From an uncultured Maritalea sp. (GTDB lineage Bacteria > Pseudomonadota > Alphaproteobacteria > Rhizobiales > Devosiaceae), in the NCBI GenBank assembly GCA_913055925.1, contig CAJXLH010000084.1, forward strand, positions 1 to 9,612: a DNA stretch of 9,612 nt. Direction: 5' to 3'. This document shows positions 1 through 7,000 of this stretch, in pieces; the stretch's first letter is position 1; every line of letters begins with the position of its first letter. A program made the translations under genes and the position numbers. The notes under the pieces are model-generated. The model was given only the letters and a program-made list of their open reading frames with translations, had not been told where the DNA came from and did not search any database.

Positions 1-209
1 CCTTGCGAAGCGGAATAACGGTGCGTACGCGGATCCTTGACCGTTTCCTGTAGCTTTTCGACAATATGCTTTGGCGTTGGCAAGTCCGGGTTGCCCATTC
101 CAAGGTCGATAATGTCCGTGCCCGCCGCTCGCGCCGCCGCCTTGATCGGATTGATATGCTCAAACACGTAAGGGGGTAGTCTGCGGATGCGGTGAAACTC
201 TTCGGTCAT
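1..209 (-). CDS. Class I/II PLP aminotransferase, AlaC / LL-diaminopimelate aminotransferase-like (5' part only)
   Basis: Only the first 69 codons lie in the window; the rest continues past the left edge. The translation begins MTEEFHRIRRLPPYVFEHIN and carries the N-terminal signature of AlaC/LL-DAP-aminotransferase-type enzymes: RRLPPYVF, then DIIDLGMGNPDLPTP (residues about 32-46), then the region leading into THRYSAS. The GNPD..TP segment lines the amino-acid binding pocket of fold-type I aminotransferases. The family transfers an amino group between an amino acid (alanine, glutamate or LL-DAP) and a 2-oxo acid in the cytosol. The PLP lysine and the C-terminal domain are not visible, so the substrate cannot be assigned. 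The ATG complement at 207-209 is preceded by an A/G-rich stretch (GAAAGAGA) that can serve as a weak Shine-Dalgarno. It is divergently oriented to the small secreted protein gene. Family assignment is firm; exact enzyme is open. Confidence 0.9.
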   Translation of the reverse strand, partial: MTEEFHRIRRLPPYVFEHINPIKAAARAAGTDIIDLGMGNPDLPTPKHIVEKLQETVKDPRTHRYSASQ

Positions 210-431
210 TTTTCTCTTTCGACCTCGTCGGTTGGAAGGATGCGTCAAGGCGGCCTGGCCCTGATCGCTAATTCTCTTATGATGCTCAATTATGGTTTTT
301 AAAAGGATAATTCGAGCCAAACTTGATCGAAATAGTTCTTTTGGATCAATTTATTGCCCGAAAAGCTTGTTTTATGAGCCAAGCGCTGGTCAAATCGAGC
401 GCCCATGTTTTAGTCATTCTGAGTTTTTGTG
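210..431. other. Divergent intergenic region between the aminotransferase and excalibur genes
   Basis: This 222-base spacer must hold the start signals of two divergent genes. It contains an A/T-rich core (about 270-310) and a dyad TTGATC-N15-GATCAA at 323-349. I could not find a convincing -35/-10 pair on either strand. An open frame crossing 323-583 on the plus strand has no recognisable product and overlaps the excalibur gene in another frame, so I treat the interval as non-coding. Confidence 0.5.
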
Positions 432-674
432 ATGAGAATCTTGCGTCCTTACCTTTGTTTGATCCTGATGGCTTTTGCCTTAGTTTCTCATGGAAATGCT
501 GCCACCTGCAAAAGCTACTCGAGTTGCGCACAAGCGGTGAAAAACTGGTGTGCAGGCAATCATCCTCGCGCCGACGGCGATAATGATGGAATTCCGTGTG
601 AAAATGTCTGCAAATCTCTGAAAGATGTTAAGGCGTTAAAGCGCGAGTTCAGCTGCAAGTTTCCCAATGGATGA
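432..674 (+). CDS. Small secreted excalibur-domain (putative calcium-binding) protein
   Basis: The 80-residue product starts MRILRPYLCLILMAFALVSH, a classic signal peptide with a short basic n-region and hydrophobic core. Signal peptidase I cleavage is likely after GNA (residue 23); there is no lipobox. The mature part is a single excalibur domain with the loop DGDNDGIPCE at residues 48-57, an EF-hand-like motif thought to bind calcium. Six cysteines remain after cleavage (26, 32, 40, 56, 60, 75), enough for three disulfides in the periplasm or outside. In larger proteins this domain often sits beside secreted nucleases or surface proteins; here it stands alone, so the role is unknown. A GTG at 429 gives one extra residue, but the ATG at 432 is the more natural start. 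No strong Shine-Dalgarno is visible. It ends about 107 bases before the MarR-like gene, with no evidence that they share a transcript. Confidence 0.8.
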   Translation: MRILRPYLCLILMAFALVSHGNAATCKSYSSCAQAVKNWCAGNHPRADGDNDGIPCENVCKSLKDVKALKREFSCKFPNG

Positions 675-751
675 TTGTCAAACTCAAAATCGTTGATAAG
701 TTTGTTGATCGACTATTCTTCATTTGACCTACAACGCCTTTCAGCAAAAAA

Positions 752-769
752 GTACGGAAAACGTACAAT
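752..769 (+). promoter_or_regulatory. Candidate -10 element and overlapping inverted repeat upstream of the MarR-like gene
   Basis: A perfect inverted repeat GTACG-N5-CGTAC occupies 752-766, and its right arm overlaps a good -10 candidate TACAAT at 764-769. A repressor bound there would block RNA polymerase, which fits the habit of MarR-type genes of regulating themselves. The -35 region is poor, and the start site would fall only a few bases from the ATG at 782, so the promoter itself is uncertain. The repeat is directly visible; its function is inferred. Confidence 0.4.
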
Positions 770-781
770 ATTGAGTGAAAT

Positions 782-1324
782 ATGAATCTCGCTGAAAAAC
801 TTGAAGAAATTCACCGCCTTGCCCACCGGCACTGGATGAAAACGGGCGGAGAACTTGGCTTGAGTTATTCCGAGTTTGAATATCTTAGCGCGATAAAAGA
901 ACAAGAGCTTGCCGCAGTGAATGACCGGCGCGTGCAGCATTTGCGTGACATTGTGCGGGTAATGGGCGTCAATAAAGCGTCTGCAAGTGCCATGATGGAC
1001 AAGCTGGAAAAACGCAAACTTGTTCGCGTGAAGCCATGCAAGTGGGACGCGCGCGCTAAAATTTATGTGCTCAGCAAAAAAGGCGACGAATTGCGGCAGC
1101 AGGGCAAACGTGCGTATGACGCGCTTTTGGCCAGCGAGGCCGAGCGCATTTCACAGTTATTGGAAACGCAAACCTTGGTCGAACCAAAAGAGTCAGTTGC
1201 AGAAGAAAAACAACCGACAACGTCCACCACGCCAAAAAAGAAGCGCGTAAAGAAAGAAAAAGCTGAGCCAGAGAAATCCGGTGAACAACAAGCACAACTC
1301 CCGCAACTCAGCCTATTTGGGTGA
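782..1324 (+). CDS. MarR-like winged-helix DNA-binding protein with C-terminal sliding-clamp-binding motif
   Basis: The 180-residue product has a MarR-type winged helix at about residues 28-115. The helix-turn-helix is around VNKASASAMMDKLEKRKLV (63-81), with MMDKLEKR in the recognition helix. The wing is KPCKWDARAKIYVLSKKGDE, where the D-x-R pair (D89, R91) matches the conserved wing of MarR proteins. Residues from about 130 onward form a Lys/Glu/Pro/Thr-rich tail (PKKKRVKKEK near 151-160) that looks disordered. The last nine residues are QLPQLSLFG; QLSLF at 175-179 is an exact match to the consensus beta-clamp-binding pentapeptide QL[S/D]LF. MarR regulators usually end after their dimerisation helices, so the tail is unusual. 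The ATG at 782 has a weak GAG Shine-Dalgarno at 773-775. The gene is convergent with the next one, with one base between the stops. It probably binds DNA; a replication or repair link is inference from the motif. Confidence 0.8.
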   Translation: MNLAEKLEEIHRLAHRHWMKTGGELGLSYSEFEYLSAIKEQELAAVNDRRVQHLRDIVRVMGVNKASASAMMDKLEKRKLVRVKPCKWDARAKIYVLSKKGDELRQQGKRAYDALLASEAERISQLLETQTLVEPKESVAEEKQPTTSTTPKKKRVKKEKAEPEKSGEQQAQLPQLSLFG

Positions 1325-1342
1325 TCTAGTTCAAACCTAGAT
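1324..1342. terminator. Weak bidirectional hairpin at the convergent gene ends
   Basis: A 6-bp perfect inverted repeat, ATCTAG-N7-CTAGAT, spans the meeting point of two convergent genes and overlaps both stop codons. The stem is A/T-rich, and only a short T-rich stretch follows on the plus strand. Its position suggests a modest two-way terminator, but it is far weaker than the one at 2181-2221 and could be coincidental. Confidence 0.25.
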
Positions 1343-2012
1343 TTGTTGGTCCATCGGAAGATCGCGAAATTTTGTTCGACACAGGGGTGTCTTTGGAAAC
1401 TCGCTCAAATGAGAAGTTGCGGAACCAGGCACTGCCCGCGCCGCTGAGCATGCAGCCAAAGTTCACTTTGGTGGCGCCCTCGGGAACATCAAGCACGAGT
1501 TCGAGAGCTGTCCAATCATTGGTGTCTGTCAGCGCCCGCAAAGGCGGCGTGTCATACATATTGTCGAAGGACAGCGTTTCGCCCCGCGCGCCATCAACTC
1601 GAGCCCAAAGGCTTGCATAACCGACACGCTCTGTCTTAACTTCTGCGCAGATCTTAATGTGGTGATCGAGATAGTTTTCAGCTTTGAATTGCTGCATAAG
1701 GGAAACAAAGCTGCTCGGCTTGGTATTCACGCATTGTAGCAAAATCGCTTTTTCGCTTTGGTTTTCTTCCACCGAGACATAATAGCAATCTCGATAGTGC
1801 GTTCCCGTCGGAAACCACCCCTCTGGTATCAGATAACCGGCAATTTCAGACGGCGGCTTGCCGATCTTCGCACTCAAATGATTCCAGCTTTTCTCGCCAA
1901 GAGTTTCGGCGACCAATTCGAGTGATTGCGCGTGCGATAACTCAAGATTTCGTGCGGCAAGCGCTTTTCTCAGGGCCTTTGCATAGCCCTTAATCTGCTT
2001 TTCAGTATACAT
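1326..2012 (-). CDS. Glyoxalase_8-type N-terminal segment plus jelly-roll-like domain protein, function unknown
   Basis: The 228-residue soluble product has two parts. Residues 1-50 (AKALRKALAARNLELSHAQS then LELVAETLGEKSWNHLSAKI) match the helical segment of glyoxalase-related (Glyoxalase_8-type) proteins, with the typical SHAQSLELVA and WNHLSAK pattern; this segment often sits N-terminal to other domains. Residues about 60-210 begin IPEGWFPTGTHYRDCYYVSV and continue through LWARVDG (135-141), LSFDNMYD (147-154), DW (166-167) and AWFRNFSFERV (195-205). That repeated Trp/Asp pattern is typical of a galactose-binding-like jelly roll found fused to bacterial helix-turn-helix regulators. No signal peptide, membrane helix or catalytic metal site is evident. 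The ATG complement at 2010-2012 is preceded by GGGAC, a usable Shine-Dalgarno. A cytosolic ligand-sensing role is plausible but unproven. Domain recognition is from memory of family patterns. Confidence 0.7.
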   Translation of the reverse strand: MYTEKQIKGYAKALRKALAARNLELSHAQSLELVAETLGEKSWNHLSAKIGKPPSEIAGYLIPEGWFPTGTHYRDCYYVSVEENQSEKAILLQCVNTKPSSFVSLMQQFKAENYLDHHIKICAEVKTERVGYASLWARVDGARGETLSFDNMYDTPPLRALTDTNDWTALELVLDVPEGATKVNFGCMLSGAGSAWFRNFSFERVSKDTPVSNKISRSSDGPTNLGLN

Positions 2013-2025
2013 TTTCGTCCCAATA

Positions 2026-2083
2026 GCGACGATTGATTGTTAGTGCGTGAATTGCCAACACATCGTCGCAATGATGACGATTG
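2026..2083. promoter_or_regulatory. Cluster of GACGAT words upstream of the Glyoxalase_8-like gene
   Basis: GACGATTG occurs at 2028-2035 and 2076-2083, and the inverted form ATCGTCGC lies at 2062-2069, exactly complementary to GCGACGAT at 2026-2033. The three half-sites fall within 72 bases of the start codon of the minus-strand gene at 2012, a sensible place for an operator. No clear -35/-10 pair was found nearby, so this is only a candidate regulatory cluster. Confidence 0.25.
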
Positions 2084-2130
2084 TCACTGATTTCAAAAAC
2101 GCATTCACCAAACCCAAAAAGAGCACACGC

Positions 2131-2151
2131 GGCGGGCTGCGTCAGCCCTCC
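2131..2151. other. GC-rich hairpin in the intergenic region
   Basis: GGGCTG-CGT-CAGCCC forms a 6-bp stem with a 3-base loop at 2134-2148. It is extended by GG/CC across one mismatch to cover 2131-2151. On the minus strand a run of five T follows only after about ten bases, so it does not fit a textbook intrinsic terminator. It may act as a backup terminator behind the main one, or as an RNA-end stabiliser. Confidence 0.35.
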
Positions 2152-2180
2152 ATCAAGTCTAGGCAAAGAAATTGGAAGCA

Positions 2181-2221
2181 TCAAACAAAAAAGCCGCCGC
2201 GAATGTGGGTTTCGCGACGGC
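2181..2221 (-). terminator. Rho-independent terminator of the gltB-diflavin reductase operon
   Basis: Read on the minus strand, an 11-bp stem with one mismatch (arms 2211-2221 and 2193-2203, loop 2204-2210) is followed at once by six T (2192-2187) and then GTTTG. The stem is G/C-rich (GCCGTCGCGAA pairs with TTCGCGGCGGC). It starts 73 bases past the stop of the diflavin reductase gene and points in its direction, so it should end the operon transcript. This is the clearest terminator in the window. Confidence 0.9.
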
Positions 2222-2233
2222 CGTAAGGTCAGA

Positions 2234-2276
2234 GCCTATGAATTTGCAGTCTTTTGCAAGTAACTAACTCGTAGGC
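2234..2276. other. Nested inverted repeat in the operon 3' untranslated region
   Basis: Outer arms GCCTATGA (2234-2241) and TCGTAGGC (2269-2276) pair at seven of eight positions, with the eighth a G-T wobble on the plus strand. Inner arms TTGCA (2244-2248) and TGCAA (2255-2259) pair perfectly. The structure lies between the diflavin reductase stop and the terminator. It may be an RNA-stability element or chance. Confidence 0.2.
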
Positions 2277-2294
2277 CTTGACCCTGTTTTGAAC

Positions 2295-4034
2295 CTAGTA
2301 AACGTCTCGTAGGTAACGCTTTTCACGCTTCAGCGTATCAACATAGGCTTGCGCGCCATCGTCGTTCAGTCCGCCGTGCTCAGCAATTACCTCGGCCAAT
2401 GCGCGGTCAACATCTTTGGCCATGCGGGTCGCGTCGCCACAAACGTAGAAATAGCCGCCCTCCTCAAGCCATTTGAATAGCGCCTTGCCATTTTCTTTCA
2501 TGCGGGTCTGAACGTAAATCTTTTCCTTCTGATCGCGCGAGAAAGCGAGATCGAGGCGGTTGATCAATCCGTCTTCGCTCATTTGACCAATTTCGTCTTG
2601 GTAGATGAAATCATGGGCCAAGTGTTGATCACCAAAGAACAACCAGTTTTTACCCTTCGCACCGCGTTCGCGGCGCTCCTCCAAGAACGCACGGAATGGT
2701 GCGATACCGGTACCCGGTCCGACCATGATCATCGGCGCGTCATCATTTTCCGGCGGACGGAAGGACTTGTTTGGCGACATAAAGATGCCTGACTGATCCC
2801 CTTCTTTCACCCGATCTGCAAGGAATGTCGAACATACGCCTTTGTGCTGGCGGTTGTCATAGGTCCAGCGCACAGATGCGACTGTTAGGTGTACTTCGCC
2901 CGGATGCGCTTTCGGGCTTGATGAGATCGAATAGGCACGGTGCTGCAAAGGTTTCAGCAGTCCAACAAAATCATTTGCCGAGATGTCCAGGCCTTCTTCA
3001 AGATTCAAAAGGTCAAGCGTGTCACGCCCCCAAAGGAAGCTTTCCAGCGCTTCTTTGTCACCATTGTTGAGCACATGAGATAGTTCATCGTGCCCGGCCC
3101 GACGCTCAATTTCCGCGATGAATTCTTTGGATGGTGTCGATATCTCAAATGACTTTGCAAGCAGTTCGCCGAGTGGCAAATCGTGCCCTTCTACAGCATC
3201 GTCAACTTTTGCGCCCAAGCGTTCAAGGAACAAGTCCACCAATGCAGGATCGTTTGTTGGCATAACGCCCATAGCGTCGCCAGCTTCATAGGTCAGTTCG
3301 CTATCGCCAAGATCAAATGAGAAGTGGCGGATTTCTTTAGCTGAACCTTTGCCCGAGAGAAGACGGTTTTCGAGGATAGTCGAAGCGTAAGGGTTTTTGC
3401 GGTTCCATTTGGATTTCTTTGCCTTGGCTTCGCCACCGCTTTGTGGGACAGCCTCGCCACCGCCTGTACGCGGCATGACTTCCAATACACCAGAGGTCCA
3501 TTGTTCAGCCGGTTCTTCAAAGTCGATATCACAATCAACACGATCATGTACGCGCTTGGCGCCCAACTGCTCAAGCCGCATGTCCATCAACTTACCGGCC
3601 TGACAGAACTCATCGTAGCCCGTGTCGCCAAGCGCGAGCACGGAGAAATGCATGCTTTCAAGTCGTGGCGCGGTGCTTGATGTCAGCTCGCCCCAGAAAA
3701 GGCCGGCATTGTCCGGCATTTCACCTTCGCCATAAGTGGAGATGACAACAAGGAGGTTTTGCATTTGTGCAAGCTGCTCCATTGAAATGTCATCAAGTTC
3801 AGCAACATGCGGAGCAAAGCCAGCTGCTTTTGCCGCCGCAGCAGCCTCCTCAGCAACACCTTCGGCATTACCCGTTTGGGTTCCATACAAAATATCGAGC
3901 CGTGTTAGATCAGCGTCGGCGCTTGTGCCAACATCGAACAATGACCGTGATTGGACACCGGCGAGGAAACCTGCCAGCCAAGACTTTTGTTCTTCGCTAA
4001 ATGGAGCATCGTTTGGAATAAATGGAGCATTCAT
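2295..4034 (-). CDS. NADPH-dependent diflavin (FMN/FAD) reductase, CysJ-like
   Basis: The 579-residue product has the full diflavin layout. A flavodoxin-like FMN domain covers about 45-185, with phosphate loop YGTQTGNAE (50-58), STYGEGEMPDNA (99-110) and LALGDTGYDEFC (133-144). A Gly/Lys-rich linker (190-210) leads to a ferredoxin-NADP reductase module: connecting domain about 215-355, FAD motif HRAYSISSSP (365-374), GVCSTFLADR (399-408), NADPH motif GPGTGIAPFRAF (439-450), YVCGDATRMA (530-539), and the terminal aromatic RYLRDVY. This matches the alpha (flavoprotein) subunit of sulfite reductase, which passes NADPH electrons through FAD to FMN and on to a partner. No CysI hemoprotein is in the window; the upstream neighbour is gltB, 12 bases away, so the partner here may be GltB. 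The N-terminal 40 residues before the FMN domain are family-typical. The ATG at 4034 has a strong Shine-Dalgarno. The sulfite reductase label is uncertain; the diflavin reductase fold is not. Confidence 0.93.
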   Translation of the reverse strand: MNAPFIPNDAPFSEEQKSWLAGFLAGVQSRSLFDVGTSADADLTRLDILYGTQTGNAEGVAEEAAAAAKAAGFAPHVAELDDISMEQLAQMQNLLVVISTYGEGEMPDNAGLFWGELTSSTAPRLESMHFSVLALGDTGYDEFCQAGKLMDMRLEQLGAKRVHDRVDCDIDFEEPAEQWTSGVLEVMPRTGGGEAVPQSGGEAKAKKSKWNRKNPYASTILENRLLSGKGSAKEIRHFSFDLGDSELTYEAGDAMGVMPTNDPALVDLFLERLGAKVDDAVEGHDLPLGELLAKSFEISTPSKEFIAEIERRAGHDELSHVLNNGDKEALESFLWGRDTLDLLNLEEGLDISANDFVGLLKPLQHRAYSISSSPKAHPGEVHLTVASVRWTYDNRQHKGVCSTFLADRVKEGDQSGIFMSPNKSFRPPENDDAPMIMVGPGTGIAPFRAFLEERRERGAKGKNWLFFGDQHLAHDFIYQDEIGQMSEDGLINRLDLAFSRDQKEKIYVQTRMKENGKALFKWLEEGGYFYVCGDATRMAKDVDRALAEVIAEHGGLNDDGAQAYVDTLKREKRYLRDVY

Positions 4035-4042
4035 TGTGATAT

Positions 4043-4048
4043 CCCCTT
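4043..4048 (-). promoter_or_regulatory. Strong ribosome binding site overlapping the gltB stop codon
   Basis: Read on the minus strand, AAGGGG begins inside the gltB TAA stop (4049-4047) and lies 8 bases before the ATG at 4034. The overlap fixes the diflavin reductase start and implies translational coupling, so the two proteins are probably made in linked amounts. Confidence 0.85.
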
Positions 4049-7000
4049 AGCGTGCTTCTGAGATTTGTTTGATGACATTTGTCGCAAACAGACGTTCAAA
4101 GTTTGGTACAAAACCAAGCTCTTGGGCGTTCTTACGGTCTTGGTGCAACAACCAGCCATAAGTACCAGGGCTATCCATTGAAAGGATATTCCTCAAGCTT
4201 AGCGCTTTCTTGAAGTCGCGCATACGCTTGGCTGAAACCATCAAAGCCAGCTCTTCGGTATTGTATTGGCTCACCGCTGTTTTTGCATGCGCTAGCAATT
4301 GGCTCATAAGCGCAAAATCTTCGGTTAGAACCAAGTTCTTGGCTGTTTTCACAACACGTGGATCATTTTCTGATTCCGCATTTGGCAGACGCTTCATGGC
4401 CAGCTTCAATGCATATTGTAGAACAGTCCAGGAGTTGATCACGCCAAACATTTCTGGTGATTCTGGTTCCATGTAGCTTGGTACAGCGCCGTTCAATACA
4501 GGCTTGCCTTCACGCCAAGCTTGTTTGAAGTTAGCAACCTGCTCTTTTGCTAAAGCAGTTGCCAATTCTTCTTGTAGCTCTTTTTGCGACTTCGCTGCCA
4601 AAATTTCTTCGGCGTCTTGGTACTGCAAAAGGGCACGCGGCATGATGAAGGCGAACTTCTCGCGTTCCTCGTCAAAGTTTTCCAGCAAACGCTCGCCAAG
4701 TTCTGAACTTGTTGCATCTACGTGCCAACGCAATAGCTTTTTGATGGCGTCTGCATGCATTTCAGTGATCTCGTCATTGTCCGCCAAGTAGCCGAACAAA
4801 ACAGAATCCTTGGACACGTTTGACTGCAAGCGACCTTCTGGATCATACTGATAGGCGAAACCACCAGACATGCCGTTACCAAAGCCTTTTGAAAAACCGC
4901 CAAGGTTCAGCAAAGTGCCGTTTGTCATGTATTCAGCGCAGAATTCGCCGACACCTTCAACAACCGCCGTTGCGCCAGAGTTGCGGACGGCGAAGCGGTC
5001 ACCCGCTTGTCCCTGAATAAAGGTGCGGCCGCCTGTAGCGCCAAACAGTGCGAAGTTACCAACAAGCACGTTTTCACCATAGCCGCTGCCACCGCCGGCA
5101 GGTGCGCGGACGATGATCTCGCCACCACATGCGCCTTTGCCAACACCGTCGTTACATGTGCCGGTATGTTCTAGGCGAATGCCGTCGTTACAGAACAATC
5201 CATAAGACTGGCCTGCCGAACCGTTGGTTTGAACAGTTACAGTGCGTGGCTTCAGATAACGGCGACCGCGCTGGTCTTTCACAGCTGCTGGAATGTCAGC
5301 ATCATAGAGTTCGTGATTGAGAATGCGCTCAATATCGACAGACAGACGTCCACCAACCGACTTGTTGCGGTTGTTTAGGTTTAGATTACCACCGACCTCG
5401 ATGGATTCTTGCTTTGAATCGATCAATGCAGAACGAACAAGTTCAATTAGGCTCTCGTCAGTCGCGTAATCCGCTTCAAGATAGACCGGATTTTCGATGG
5501 CGACATGTTCAACCCGTTGCAGCATATCGCGCAAGTTTAGTTTGCCGACAGAGGTCGGGTGATCGAGCAAATGCAAGAGATCTGAACGACCACGTGCGTC
5601 GCGAAGAGACTTCAGCCCAAGTTGCGCCAGTATCTCACGTACCTCATGCGAAATGTTCAGCAGGTACTGCGCAAGTGCACGCGGATCTCCGTCAAACACC
5701 TCTGGGTTTGTCGTCAAACCGGCTGGGCATTTGATGTTACAGTTCTTCGCCATAACGCATTTGAGCATCATCAACGCTGTTGTGCCGAATTCGAAGCTAT
5801 CGCCGCCCAACAATGCAGACTTCACAACATCCGAACCAGTTTGATGCGCGCCTGAGCAGCGCAACACAACTTTTTGGCGAATTTTGTTCGCGCATAGGGC
5901 TTGGTGTACTTCCGCAACACCGATTTCAGCGGCGCGGCCCGTGTATTTCAACGAGGTTACTGAAGCGGCACCTGTGCCGCCTGTGTTACCAGCAACGTTG
6001 ATAACGTCAGCGCCGGCTTTCGCCACGCCCACGGCAATCGTGCCAATGCCTTCAGAAGACACGAGCTTTACGATAACGCGGACACGTGCAGCTTTCGCGT
6101 CGTGGATCAGCTGCGCCAAATCTTCGATCGAATAAGTGTCGTGGTGCGGTGGCGGTGAAATCAATTCAACGCCCGGAGTGCCACCACGGGCAGCGGCGAT
6201 TTCCACATTGACCTTTGGTGCTGGCAACTGACCGCCCTCACCAGGCTTCGCGCCTTGACCAATCTTGATCTCGATTTCTTCCAACATTGGGTCAGCCAGA
6301 TAACCTGCCCAAACACCAAAGCGCCCGGAAGCGAATTGCTTGATGCGCGACGCGCGAATTGTGCCGTAGCGAGAAAGGTGCTCACCACCCTCACCGCTGT
6401 TGGACATGCCGCCAACCATATTTGTGCCGTGTGCTACAGCTTCGTGCGCCGACGCTACAAGAGCACCATGTGACATCGCACCAGATGCCATGGCGCCTGT
6501 AATTTCGCTGGCTGGTTGCACATCAGATAACTCCAACGGCTTTGGACAAGGCTTTAGGCGAGACAGATAGTCATACGCCCACCCCTTAGCTTGAATGTGC
6601 AATTTGCCTTTCTCAAGCCAGTGACCCTCAATGTCTTTGCCGAAACGGTCAATCAAAGACTGTGAGAGCGCATCCAAACGACCGATTTGTTTAGCCATCG
6701 GGCCAGTGAGTTTCAGCTCAAAGTGACCAGCTTCCGTTTCGTGACAATCCACACCACGGATGATGAAGTGATTGTTGCCCGCGCGGTTGAAGAGCATCAT
6801 TTCTTTTCGGATGTCATCCGCGCTCGTCATGAAGCTAATGTCGGCTGGGAATGCGAGCACATCACGTAAAGCCACAGGCCGTTTATGGCGTTCTTCTGCC
6901 ATTTGGCGCGAGAACTTGCGGTAGCCGGGTGTGATTTCGAAATTATCGATGGCTTCGGGTGACAGCTTGTCAAAGCTGGTGTTCACATAACCATCATCAT

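Noticed and set aside
323..583. An 86-codon open frame on the plus strand overlapping the excalibur gene.
   Set aside because: It has no recognisable features and overlaps a gene with a clear signal peptide and domain in another frame.
2131..2151. The second hairpin as an independent intrinsic terminator.
   Set aside because: No T-run follows the stem directly on either strand; the hairpin at 2193-2221 explains operon termination better.
2002..2184. A 60-codon minus-strand frame upstream of the Glyoxalase_8-like gene.
   Set aside because: It lies in the regulatory spacer, crosses the GC-rich hairpin and has no domain or good ribosome binding site.
2295..4034. Firm assignment of the diflavin reductase to sulfite reduction (CysJ).
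   Set aside because: Sequence motifs cannot tell CysJ from other diflavin reductases, no CysI is present, and the operon partner is GltB; kept as CysJ-like only.
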